Shown here piece after piece: positions 1 to 10,099 of a stretch of DNA of 16,010 nucleotides. The stretch's first letter is position 1. Each line of letters begins with the position of its first letter. Origin of the DNA: Phoronis ovalis (lineage: Eukaryota; Phoronida; Phoronidae); assembly GCA_028565635.1 (NCBI GenBank), contig JAOXYB010034062.1, positions 3,902-19,911 on the forward strand, written 5' to 3'. The notes beneath the pieces are model-generated. The model worked only from the letters and a program-made list of their open reading frames with translations. It made no database searches and had not been told where the DNA came from. The translations under genes were made by a program, and so were the position numbers.

Positions 1-846
1 CTGCACGCGGCTATTCCATCAATTGCTTTACTCCTTACTTTTTGTTTTATACAGATGCAAAATACCAATCAATTACACTACATCTTTATCTAACTATTTT
101 TCTAACTTTAAAAATCAGGAAACAAAATGATAGAAAAAGAAATTACTGAGTACCTATATTATGCAATATTATATTTCATATCAACAGGGAAAAAAATCTG
201 AATATAACAGTTACTTTAAATTTTTATAAGGTGTTTTTATTCCTATTGAATGTATGCCTGATTTGCACTTGTAGTAATAGGGGGGAGACTGGAACAGCCA
301 TGCATCAGCATACTCTATTGTCGTTATGTAAAAAGAGCCGAAATAAAGCAGTGAAATCATTTTAAGTTGATTCTATCCCGGGGAATTTTATAACAAATAA
401 AGATTCATACGAATTTAAAACACATGATTGTTTACAGTATACATAATGTAAAAGTTATTATATGTAATATTTAAATAGATAAATCGACTACATCCTTCTG
501 AAGATAGCCAAATGAATAGAATTGACCAGTATTGTTAGGTGTTGTGCTATATATGTGTCAGGCAATACTTAGTGCGCTATGAAAAGATAGACAAATAAAC
601 TTAACAAAGAGTAACATAAGAGGAACTACACAGATATGTGATAACTTTTTTATTTCTACATTTGCGAGACTCAGACAGAAATTATCCTGAATTTAGATTT
701 TATTTACTACTGCTTGCAACGAAGTTCGACACTGTGGTTATGATAGCGGCATGTGGCACTAAGCCAAATAATGATATCACGGGATCGCATCTCGTTATTA
801 ACTAACATGGTTAATTGTTAATTGGTGACAAAATCTCGCAGCGTAG
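1..846. other. AT-rich non-coding sequence
   Basis: No open frame of note, no splice-flanked exon and no RNA gene was recognised here on either strand. Only short AT-rich runs and minor direct repeats such as GTTAATTGTTAATTGG near 810 are seen. Confidence 0.6.
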
Positions 847-950
847 ACGAGAAAAAAAGTACACGTTTTCTTTTCGTGGCATACATCGCTTTCTTTTCAT
901 GCCTTATAAATACTTCCCGCAACATACGTCAAACGGTCTGACTTCAGTTG
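847..950 (+). promoter_or_regulatory. Promoter-like patch: hairpin, TATAAATA and initiator-like TCAGT
   Basis: An imperfect hairpin (ACGAGAAAAAAA, 7-base loop, TTTTCTTTTCGT; 847-877) precedes TATAAATA at 905-912 in a locally GC-richer patch. A TCAGT initiator-like sequence follows at 944-948. The TATA-to-initiator distance (about 40 bases) is longer than the usual 30. A five-codon ORF starts at the ATG at 985. No coding exon is recognised after it. It could serve a distant first exon of the hormone gene or an unannotated RNA. Confidence 0.25.
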
Positions 951-3900
951 TAAAAATCGGAGTTCCACAAACTAATTCATCAACATGAAGCACTACACTT
1001 AAACAATCGATAGTTTGATTGAATAAATCATTAGATTAATTGTAACAAGCAGCGTTGTCAATCTTCAATCCAGAAAAGCTCCCATGACGTAAAAATGGGA
1101 ATTTTGCGTAAAGAAATGTAACTTAACTGTCGTTGCTGTTTAGACGGAAATAATCGGATGGTAGCAGAGCTTTCACGTTAATTTAAATAGCTAAAAGCAT
1201 AAAATTGTATATTTTTTCAATCGCAGAATTTCATAGAGTTAATCTTTTTTGAAGTTTAAAAAATATTTACGAAATTCAGCCAGCGTTCGTGTCCGTTAAA
1301 AGATTAACGGCATCAAACTTTGCGATTAGAGATCAATGTGAGCAAGCGGCACATGTTAAAAATCATACAGTATATATATATTGTTGCTTCTACGATTTAC
1401 CAGTTGTATCGTTTTAAAGTTAAGTAGTTTTGAAGTTAAATAGTTTTAAAGTTAAGTAGTTTTAAAAATATGTGTTTTTGTCGACATCATAACGGTCAAC
1501 ACGGTTTGATACTGAAATTACTATGAGAAAGAAAAGGACAAAAACACACGTTTATTTGAGAAATAGCCCAAATTAGCAAATGATCGTCCTTAAAGATAGT
1601 AAACCTACACATGAGTCTTTAACTGTACCCTTCCAATAACAAAGTTGGATATTTCTCTTATAACCGGTTATAATAACATGGGATATTTAAATAGTAAACA
1701 TAAAACAGACAATAAAATTACTAGTAAACATCGATGTTAACACAATTTTGTTTCTAGATATTTTGAGAATGTTATAACAGTTCAATGTTAACTGAAAAGA
1801 TGCCACGGCGGTACAATGACGAGGGGCGTAAAGAGGAAATTTGCAAATCTAAATATTGCCTAATTATCCACGTAGCAGGAAACAAATAACACTGTGTTAA
1901 TTTGCTCTTAAATACCATTATCTTTGAAGTATTATTTTTCTTTCATTTTTGTTATATTGATTGTAAAAGTAGGATTGGCTTTATCATTGGTCTCGATCCA
2001 AGGATTTCACCCATCTGACTAAAATAATTGGAATTCAATCAGCAGGTTGCGCAACAGATGAATTTTGCATTGCGTTTTCCTCGTCACATATTTCTACAGA
2101 ATTCTTCCTTTTATCCTCACATTGCTAACCACATTTTCAACACAATTAAAAGGCTGTCTAGGTCCTTTGAAATTTCTGTCCCTATCTTGCCATTATTACA
2201 ACGCTACTAATTAATTTTTTAACCGATTCATCTGGCTAAAATCAATCAGTATGAATGCTTCAAAGGACGTCCAGCTGTTTTTAACTTGAAATGGTCGAAT
2301 ATCTATACAAATGTAACTCCTACAGTTAGTCTACAACCTGCCTATTCTATTTCCATGTAGAACAACCCAAGGGCAATAGGTTAGACCTATAAAGAATTAT
2401 AGTCTGATTTAAATTTTATTTTCTTCTGGTTTAGTCTTGTGTTCTCGTGTTTTCTGCGGTTCTGTATGCAACGTCGTAGTAACGTCACGAAAACAACACA
2501 TATTTCTCGCTTTAAAAGACTGGAAAATGTCACTCAACTAATTGTTTTTTCCACTATATACTCTCTACGTACTGATAAAATATAACGTCGCGTTTTATAA
2601 CATTTCACGTGATATCGTACACGTTCAAATATTTCTTAATATACTCTATACCTATTGTCCATGGTTGAACGTAGGTTAATTCTTTTTCTTAATTTCATTC
2701 TAGAAAAGACTCGTGAAACAAACATACATTATTATTATACCACTATAAAACTTGAAAACCAGTTGTATAAACGTAATTATTTTTGGTTTCACATTACATG
2801 TGGTTTTGACGATTGAACATTTTTTTGTCTAGAATATAAATTGCTCAAAAGGTAAATTGTTTTGCTTGGAAGACTGTTTTTAAGCATAGGGCTTACGAGT
2901 TCTTATAAAAAGCAGAATAAGACTTCTTACAATATAATAAAAAGACAGTGGACGTATTCTGTTTAGTGCTTTAATTACATTCAAGAGGACCGTCTGTTGC
3001 GTTTCAAGCCAGATTCAGGATGGATTATTACATATTAGAAATACTTTTTATAAATTCATTATAATGCTTTCGTATTAATATATTTATTACGATTAATTAT
3101 AATGTATTAGCGAAAATAACTATTATTAGGTTTTATGTTTCTTAATCACGATTATAATCTTCCTTTACAATAATCAGTCATTTATTAATTAAATTATTAA
3201 ATAATTAATCTTTGGGTAGATTGGCTTAACGTGCAAACTTGATTTTGGGCTCGAAATGTTTGTCACGAAAATAAGTAATATAAAAAAGTGACACTCGATT
3301 TTTTTTAAAATTAGCTTTGGTTTAGAAACGCCAAAAACAGGCTCGGTAATTTCCTAGTAAAACCGTTAGAGGCCTTTGGCAAGGATGTCATGCCCATTCA
3401 TATATGGTGCGTGCAGTGTGCATAAATAGCTGATGACTGTATTTCCTTGAAAAATAAAATTCCACCGTAAAAATTTTAAACAATTGTGATGTAGGTACTC
3501 ACAAACTATTGAAATATATAAAGTTTATTCTTGATAATTATAAAAATTATTATAAAATATTAAATTTCATACTAACACGCTCTATGCGTGTATTGAGCTA
3601 CTGTAAGATTTTTTTTTTGAATTTCTTTTGTCGAAATGTGTACGTAGGAAACAGGATTTGAGTGGTTGGTTTATCCAACTGTTTGGTAGCATGAACTGAA
3701 ACGAAAATTATTTCTTTTTAATACTAATGATCTACTTCATAGAACTATTTTATTAAGAAGTTTTAACTCGTATCAGTGCGTGCTAAACACTTACAATTTA
3801 TTATTTCGGTGAATTAGAAGATATTTTGGTGTCTTTTTACATGTTTTATTTTGAGCAAAATAAATATTTGATTTATCTACTTTAATTTGTTTTGTCTAAA

Positions 3901-4170
3901 AGCTGTACAGATAATATACGGAAATGTTTTCTACTTCCAAACATTATCAAACTTGACTTAATTTTCCATTTCTATATTTGATTAAAATTTCATTAAATCA
4001 GGCTACTCATTGTTTATTTAAAAAAAAACGAAACAGCAATTGATCTGTAACGACAAGGGAAAACCTACTGAATATTTGTTATCATGCTTTGGGACAGGAA
4101 TATAGATAGAACGTTCTTTCAACAATGAACAAATGTATTAAATTCTATCAATTGTCTATTGTCGATAGAG
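951..4170. other. AT-rich non-coding stretch
   Basis: Apart from the 16-bp array, nothing convincing is present. A 60-codon frame at 2028-2210 has no recognisable motif or ATG start. The part from about 3045 to 3210 is extremely AT-rich, with a small inverted repeat CATTATAAT/ATTATAATG near 3058-3102. Remote enhancers cannot be excluded. Confidence 0.55.
1411..1467. repeat. 16-bp tandem repeat (about 3.5 copies)
   Basis: The unit GTTTTAAAGTTAAGTA starts at 1411, 1427, 1443 and 1459. The second copy differs at two positions. It is a simple AT-rich short array with no evident function. Confidence 0.85.
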
Positions 4171-4560
4171 CTACACAGATATACTCTTCCAGAGCTTGCC
4201 CTCATATATGACATGAACAATTCGGATTTGAAGCAAACTGTAGCAGACATGGGGATGGCATAGGTGAAGGTTAATTCACATCAGAGCTGCTACGGTTTTG
4301 GAATAATGCTAGACAGAACCCCCGCACAAAAACCTGCTGTAGAAATCTGGCAGACACAGCATAACTATCCTGACACCAACTGTCCAGTTAGGTTGTATTA
4401 AACTGCATGCAAATTTATAAAAGGTACAAACGTACCCCATACGCTCACAGACACTGTTAATTTCTAATAGATATATTTCTCTCCTTACCCGTTCCACCGG
4501 ATGATCTCGATGTTGAAGGTACAACTCCTATACTGTGTGAAGAGATGTTAGGCTAAGAGG
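4171..4560. other. Moderately GC-richer unassigned region with splice-like signals on the - strand
   Basis: Composition rises above background. On the - strand a 39-44 base segment (4489 to 4527 or 4532) lies between an acceptor-like CTTCACACAG and a donor-like GTAAGG, and reads ELYLQHRDHPVER in one frame. Open frames exist on both strands but none matches a family I know. It may be a decayed transposon or chance. Confidence 0.3.
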
Positions 4561-4984
4561 CTATTGCCCTTTAATTATAACTGTAATCTGTTTTTAATTG
4601 TAATATCTTCCGATACAAATACATGTTTGCAAAACTTAAACATGCAAGGAGAATACATTTTACTCGGTGTTGCATGTGTTCTAGTGGAAAAATGTGTCAC
4701 ACGCATGTTATTGCTTTTAAGATTTTCGAGACAGAATGCGTAGAAAGAAAAACAGCGAAAATCCATTTTTATTTGATTGTCGTTTAAAACACACTTTGGT
4801 CCGTTTTATTCCTTAGTAACGAACTCTTGTTGAACCTTTATTTATACGACAGGTAGTTATTACACCCATCTAGATGTAATAAAAACAGAGCAAATATCGA
4901 AGCACAGAAAAATTAGGACATTTAACAACTGTTGGCTATAATTACTTCTTTATAATTACGAAACATAAACGCTAATCCTTTCAC

Positions 4985-5100
4985 CTACATCTAAAAGCTG
5001 TACGGCAAGGTAACAACCCGGTGATGATACGGACAATGACCCCAGCCCGGGGACCCCAGGGGAAATGACCGTCAAGGTTCGGGCAGATGACTGCGGATAA
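4985..5100. other. Small GC-rich island of unknown nature
   Basis: Roughly 115 bases are far more GC-rich than their surroundings, with CCCCAGCCCGGGG and ACCCCAGGGG blocks. The + strand reads GDDTDNDPSPGTPGEMTVKV in one short open frame ending at TAA, and the - strand also has an open frame. No splice-flanked exon or known domain is recognisable. A fragment of an interspersed repeat is the most likely explanation. Confidence 0.35.
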
Positions 5101-5521
5101 TTAGTTAAATGAATTAGCTTGGTACTGATAGGAGAAGTTACTGATATATGCATGCATATTTGCGGTGCAGAATTAACATTTGCGCATATTTGACACAAAT
5201 AACAGTATTAATACAGGTAACTGTTCAGCACCACGGATAACCTTTCTCAATGTCTTACACGTTACTATAAACTGCATATTTAGCCCAATTTTGTATACCA
5301 AGGAATTAGCACATGTTATAATGTTCTGCCCCGACAAACCATCAACTAAATTAAAACCATAAAAGCATATAAAAATATTAATTTAGTTAAGGCTTCAAAG
5401 AAAACGGTGTGCAATTTGATGAGTGTATGCAACTTTTTGAAAGTCTTATTGACCGCATATTCAAGTGAAGTTAGTTCTCTTTATGATATTTAATCTAAAA
5501 AGGGCAGTTTATTTTATTTAT

Positions 5522-5529
5522 TGACGTCA
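5522..5529. promoter_or_regulatory. Consensus cAMP response element TGACGTCA
   Basis: The full 8-bp CREB/ATF palindrome is present. A half-site, TACGTCA, lies nearby at about 5658. No gene start is recognised close by, so its target is unknown. Confidence 0.3.
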
Positions 5530-5806
5530 TGGATTTTTATGGGCTCTGTTTACTTAAAATTCTCTTGATACATTTTTTTTTCTTAACACAATATTCAAAC
5601 AATGTTTGTGAAGTTTGGTCGCGTAATGGTGATTATAAACTGTTTTGCATAAATAACTACGTCACAGACGCACCTACTTTTAGGACGTTGTAACAAGCAA
5701 TTAGCTGAACGTCGTTGTCACTTTTTAACATATAGGCATATTCTATATTTCTATAGCACTTTTGGCATACAGCTGGTCCGAATATATTATGTTACCGTTA
5801 CAGGTA

Positions 5807-5819
5807 CCCCCCCCCCCCC
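5807..5819. repeat. 13-base C homopolymer
   Basis: Thirteen C residues follow CAGGTA. This is unusual in such AT-rich sequence. It is a likely site of length polymorphism and sequencing error. Confidence 0.9.
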
Positions 5820-8011
5820 AACAATATATCCAAGAATCCCACACAGTGGCAAATATCGGAATAAATCTAGAACCCTATAATTTACCAAAAAAAACTCTCC
5901 AAAATGTACCCCCATTCCATAGTAAGTTTTGTTTTTATAGCTCATTAATGTACCAATTCCAACATTTCACAACTTGATTTATGTTGCGTTAGTATACATA
6001 TATATAGGTCCACTTAAAAATCAACCAAAATACACCGTAAAAGGTTTATATTGTACCATAATTCGTAAAAAATGCGACCCATTCTCCCATCATAAGCTAA
6101 GAATTAAAAAATAATCATTGGATTGGAGCTTTTTTGTTACATGAATGGTAACTTTTCCAGGAACACAGTCCATGACAGTACTATCGGTATAACCCGCCGT
6201 GTGATCAGTATAGACTTACAGCGAAAACGATGTATCTAACATGACAAATGTTACTCAGTCCACATGAGTTTTTATATAGATACCCGGGTATAAATAATAA
6301 TTGCTAAATAGAATTATCAAAATTCTGTTTAGTTTTGAAACTGTCATTACAACTTTTGAGTTAAAACAGTATTCGTCTATTTGCAACGCGTTTTGTAATG
6401 TCATGTGAGAACATTAGGATTTGCATATGTGATAGTGGATATTTAACGGCAGCTTTCAGAGACCCACAGAGAAATATCTATAACATCAGTGCGATTTTTA
6501 CAAGTTTGATCATTCTTGTTGATATGTATCCTTTTATGATGCAACTAAGTAAGTTATTTTACTGACATTTCGTTAAAATAATTATGACTGACATGGTGTC
6601 AGTTGATACCTATAACTCAGTTAACCATGATATTATATTCGATCACTCGTTCAATACAAATAGAGAAGTTGCCCACGTTATTCGGCCATTCCAGGAATGA
6701 TGACAGGGTTAGAAAGAACCCTAGCTTGCCCTGAAATACGCTTTTTATTAGTAAAATTTACCAGACATTCACGACACCAGTCACCCCTAGCTAAAATAAT
6801 GAGCTAATCCATATTATGTGTTAGCGATAGTTAAGTTTATTCCTGATTTTTACAGTAAGTTCTAAATAATTAACAAATTTTTCATAAGATTCAAAGATAA
6901 TACAGAAGGTACTACTAATGTTGTAAAGCCTCTGATTTCTCTTGTAGAGCAAATTTACGTGGCATTTGGTTTTTAAACAGCATGGAGCTCTTATGACAGT
7001 GGATGAAAAGGTTTGAAGGAGAAAAGAAAAAAAGTTTTTGTCATGCATATTTATATGTAAGTGCTTTGAGCTCAAATCTAATATTGTACTTTCTTCAGAA
7101 TCATGCCCTTGTATAATTTGGTTATATTTGCCAGGATAATTAAGTATACAGTCCGTCTGCACAAGTTGTGTTCAAATTTCGAGCATTCTATTTTGGATTT
7201 TGCTTAGTCATACGTGCTTGTATCTCCGTTATCTTTATAAATAGTAACCACTGCTTTCATTTTCACTTTCACAATTTCTACTTTGAATCTGGATGTTTTC
7301 GATGTCTGCGTGCATGGCTAGAATAATATGCGCGTATGCATAATGAATATATATGTACTATAGTCAAGTACATTAGATTTTAATAAATTAATACAACAAC
7401 ATATAATTACTATGCCATATTAGTGACTGTTTATCACGCAATTTTAATTATTTTATGATAAAAGTGAATTGTATTTTTGTTCGTTGTTAATACACGCAAT
7501 GTGTAGGCAAATATAGAGTAATGTATTTCTGATACGCCGTACTGTTCGCAAGAAATCTTGAGACATATGTTTATTTCTTCGTTTTCAATACAGTTTTACT
7601 CTAACATCACTACGTAAGACATAAGCAGTACGCAAAGTGATGAGAAATGTTACCATTAAGCATTTTATTATACTAGCGCTTACTGAATTTAATTATACAA
7701 TTTGTTCCAACTAATTCGCGTATTTTTTCAATTATATGACTGATTTATTATCAAATTTTAAATTAATTTAAGAGAAGACTAATTCCTGAAGGCAATGTCA
7801 AATCATGTTAGTACCAACTAACACAAGGACAGATTTGTTCCTTAATCTTCTCGAAGGCGTCTATCATAATCCATTTCTATCATTTCCAAGCAGCAAGCTT
7901 ATTAGTTTTGCGTGTTTTATTTCTTTCATCAAATTATATTTTGAAAGCAGTTAGAGTTAGAGACTTGCGATTACTCTGCGATGGGCCATTTTTGACCTTA
8001 TACTAGTCAAA

Positions 8012-8028
8012 AGGTCACGTAGAGGTCA
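8012..8028 (+). promoter_or_regulatory. DR5 nuclear-receptor element (AGGTCA, 5-nt spacer, AGGTCA)
   Basis: Two perfect AGGTCA half-sites (8012-8017 and 8023-8028) are separated by CGTAG. This DR5 layout is the classical retinoic-acid-receptor/RXR arrangement. An inverted half-site TGACCT lies at 7993-7998, and a further weak GTCAAA follows at 8032. The site is about 1.4 kb upstream of the hormone coding start. Clusters of GGTCA motifs can also come from interspersed repeats, so regulatory function is unproven. Confidence 0.4.
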
Positions 8029-8430
8029 AATGTCAAACTTAAAATTGGCTTAAAACCATGGAAATTGATGTTTGCGAGTTACATACAAGTACTTTTAATG
8101 AGCTTGTGTGTACTTCCTAACTTGACATAACATCCCTAGGATGGGGAAACTTATTATTGAAGTTATTGAAGAGATAATGCCCGAGAGATAATGTCAACTT
8201 CTAAAGTGATTCTAGCAACCGCTGAATAACATTAAACTGCAGCGATCACACATGTGTCAACTTCAATTATAGATGAGTGATTATTAATCGTCATCTATGA
8301 TTCAGTTCCATGACGCGTATGTCGTGAGCCCAGTATAAAAGTGACAACTTTCATTGAACCTAAAAAGATGAAGTAGCAAGTCTTAAAATGTTGCGGTATA
8401 ATAATTTCCTATCAAATTACAAAACGCTCT

Positions 8431-8516
8431 CTAGGCAGTGTAGCATATTACGTAATCTAGGCAGTGTAGCATATTACGTAATCTAGGCAGTGTAGCATAT
8501 TACGTAATCTAGACAG
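8431..8516. repeat. 26-bp tandem repeat, three copies plus a partial, each with a palindromic PAR-bZIP site
   Basis: Three identical 26-base units start at 8431, 8457 and 8483, with a partial fourth at 8509 that diverges at CTAGACAG. Each full unit contains the 10-bp palindrome ATTACGTAAT (8447-8456, 8473-8482, 8499-8508). This fits the RTTAYGTAAY consensus bound by PAR-bZIP and E4BP4/vrille-type factors. The array lies about 0.95 kb upstream of the bursicon-like start codon. Perfect identity between copies implies recent expansion. Confidence 0.9.
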
Positions 8517-8519
8517 GGA

Positions 8520-9187
8520 ACTAATAATTAGCGTAACATCGATTATTACCTTGAATTATTATTACAACTTACGAAACCCTAGAATCAATTTGTCTTCAAT
8601 GTTAGTGGACACTAATTATGTGGAAACGTTTATTAAAGTGACGTGTCAAGTGACATTATAATTGTTATTTGCGCAATATCCGTACACAGGATATATTCAC
8701 GTCCGAATTGTAATAGTTCATTAGCTGCATGTTATTGATACAATTCTTATTAAAATATGCCTGCGTTTATTATAACAGGCATTATGGTTTTATTACTTGG
8801 GCGAAATAACTTGTAAATTTTTCGTTATCTTATTGGCGTAACATTTGTTTGTAGTTCACAGAACGGCTATTCTTACAGATTAAACTTGAAAACAATTACT
8901 AGAGTACATTAAGGTACACAAACGCGTCCAAGTTTATCACTACGTAATACGAAAAAATAACCAGAGTAGTAAAGAACCTGTGAACGCTACCTGGTGGATC
9001 TTTATCCAGAAAAAACTAGTGTTCTATTGGGTTTTATAACTGTTGATTTGGATCTGTTTGTTTGCAAAACTATTATCTAGTGACAGTGTACATCGGCATC
9101 TTGTAAGGTTCACTTTGCATTAGGAGAAGCTAGTGTGAATAAATCCATCCGGCCAGTTGGTGTTCCGTACCTTCATATTAACGCGTC
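8520..9187. other. Upstream region or 5' intron of the bursicon-like gene
   Basis: No coding exon is recognised. If the acceptor at 9442 is used, part or all of this may be intronic. Weak donor-like sites occur, for example AAG|GTACAC near 8911 and CTT|GTAAGG near 9101. A second TATA candidate, TATAAAA at 8334-8340, lies before the 26-bp array. Confidence 0.4.
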
Positions 9188-9196
9188 TATATAAAA
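9188..9196 (+). promoter_or_regulatory. TATA box candidate (TATATAAAA) upstream of the hormone gene
   Basis: TATATAAAA lies 271 bases before the ATG, after a short GC-containing stretch (ACGCGTC). A start site would be expected near 9218. This conflicts with the strong acceptor at 9442, because no convincing donor is seen between about 9220 and 9420. It is therefore either a promoter for a short 5' exon with a weak donor (for example the GTAATA or GTAGAT sequences near 9224-9255) or a chance AT-rich match. Confidence 0.3.
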
Positions 9197-9419
9197 CGAG
9201 TTCGGTGAATGATGAACGATTACATGTAATAATCGATGAATGTAATCATTGATGTAGATAAATAAATTTTACTAATTCAATGTAATTCTATCATTAATAG
9301 AAGCCTACTGGGTCAAATGATGGCACAGCATCCGAGTCAATTTCAGTATATATTTATTTCATTTAAAAATATGTTTGAATTTACCATTTTGCTTTTCGTT
9401 GCTACGATACTGAATATAA

Positions 9420-9442
9420 CTTTCCTTTTTTTCATTTTGCAG
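9420..9442 (+). other. 3' splice site just upstream of the hormone start codon
   Basis: A pyrimidine-rich tract of about 20 bases ends in TTTTGCAG at 9435-9442, a textbook acceptor. The exon would begin at 9443, sixteen bases before the ATG. This implies an upstream 5' exon that is not identified here. Splicing would also remove a 74-codon upstream reading frame (ATG at 9317) that overlaps the hormone start out of frame and would hinder translation of an unspliced message. The frame stays open back to the acceptor, so an upstream coding exon is possible but unnecessary. Confidence 0.75.
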
Positions 9443-9458
9443 ACAAAAGATTTTGCCA

Positions 9459-9917
9459 ATGCCGAAAAGTATTATACAACTCGCCGTCGTTCTATTTGTG
9501 ATAATAAAACTTTCATCGTCATACATGGAAGAGACATGTAGATTAAGAATTGCACGGCAAGTTATTATATCTCCTAACTGTAGACCGAAGCGTTTCAGAA
9601 GTGCTGGTTGCCGTGGCAGCTGCCAATCCTATACGGGAGTATCTTTTACAAGACGAGAAAGTTATATTGAGAGAAGATGCAACTGTTGTATGGCGGTAGG
9701 AGAAAGAGAAAAGCGTGTTGGGTTAGAATGCAGGGATCTGACAGGCACGCGACAAATTAGGATGCAAATAGTGAAAATGAAGCTACCCACATCTTGTCTT
9801 TGTAGACCTTGTTTTTCCGATTTATCCAGTAGAGAACTTTTTCCTTTGGAATTATTGGATAATTATCGCGGACAAACTCCACAAGGCGATGCTGGCATTG
9901 ATGAAGAAGCAATTTGA
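9459..9917 (+). CDS. Secreted bursicon-alpha-like cystine-knot (CTCK) hormone
   Basis: The predicted protein has 152 residues from the ATG at 9459 to the TGA at 9915-9917. Residues 1-21 form a signal peptide (MPKS followed by a hydrophobic run and SSSY), so it is secreted. Eleven cysteines lie at 27, 41, 51, 55, 74, 76, 77, 91, 113, 115 and 118. The spacing (13-9-3-18-1-0-13-21-1-2) nearly equals that of insect bursicon alpha as I recall it. CRGSC (51-55) and CLC (113-115) are the CxGxC and CxC knot signatures. GERE (81-84) followed by V-x-L-x-C, and CRPC (115-118), are typical of bursicon alpha. Known bursicon alpha pairs with bursicon beta and signals through an LGR receptor (rickets in flies), controlling cuticle hardening in insects; its role in other protostomes is less clear. 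The segment between Cys55 and Cys74 diverges from the usual bursicon sequence, so this may be a paralog. No bursicon beta gene is visible. An ATG start is preferred because the signal peptide begins there, although its Kozak context is weak (C at -3). The whole knot domain lies in one exon. Confidence 0.85.
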   Translation: MPKSIIQLAVVLFVIIKLSSSYMEETCRLRIARQVIISPNCRPKRFRSAGCRGSCQSYTGVSFTRRESYIERRCNCCMAVGEREKRVGLECRDLTGTRQIRMQIVKMKLPTSCLCRPCFSDLSSRELFPLELLDNYRGQTPQGDAGIDEEAI

Positions 9918-10070
9918 GGTTTGAAAATATATTGTAACTGTCAATGCCATTTACAGTTTTCATGCATGCATATATATTTTTCTGTATATTAAATATATAT
10001 AATTTTTATCGTCAGTTAACGTCTTGTTATGCCGGTCATAAAGATGTTTCACAGAGTACACGTAAAGTCA

Positions 10071-10076
10071 AATAAA
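10071..10076 (+). terminator. Polyadenylation signal AATAAA of the bursicon-like gene
   Basis: A canonical AATAAA lies 154 bases after the stop codon. A GT-rich segment (GTTTTGGTATGTATAT near 10090-10105) follows at the spacing expected of a downstream cleavage element. This gives a 3' UTR of about 170-180 bases, mostly AT-rich sequence. Confidence 0.7.
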
Positions 10077-10099
10077 AATGTGAAAATAATGTTTTGGTA

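Larger units (their letters stand above)
5101..8000. other. AT-rich non-coding stretch
   Basis: It holds the CRE and the C run listed separately, a TACCCGGGTA palindrome next to TATAAATAA at 6281-6297, and an AGGGTT/AACCCT mini-hairpin near 6706-6722. The 113-codon - strand frame at 6821-7162 has no recognisable domain and biased AT-rich composition, so it is not called as a gene. Confidence 0.55.

Noticed and set aside
2028-2210. 60-codon + strand frame
   Set aside because: It has no ATG start at its beginning, no family match and ordinary intergenic composition.
6821-7162. 113-codon open frame on the - strand
   Set aside because: It has no domain, motif or coding-like composition, and splice sites do not frame it. 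A frame this long is expected occasionally in 16 kb on two strands.
8431-8516. Tandem repeats considered as a CRISPR array
   Set aside because: The units are directly abutting with no variable spacers, and the genome is eukaryotic.
9453-9458. TTG at 9453 as the hormone start
   Set aside because: An ATG two codons later begins a proper signal peptide, and TTG starts are not usual in animal genes.
9317-9541. 74-codon frame overlapping the hormone start
   Set aside because: It is interrupted by the strong acceptor at 9442 and overlaps the hormone frame. It would be intronic or at most an upstream ORF.
9757-9963. - strand frame across the hormone exon
   Set aside because: It is the antisense shadow of the cystine-knot coding sequence.
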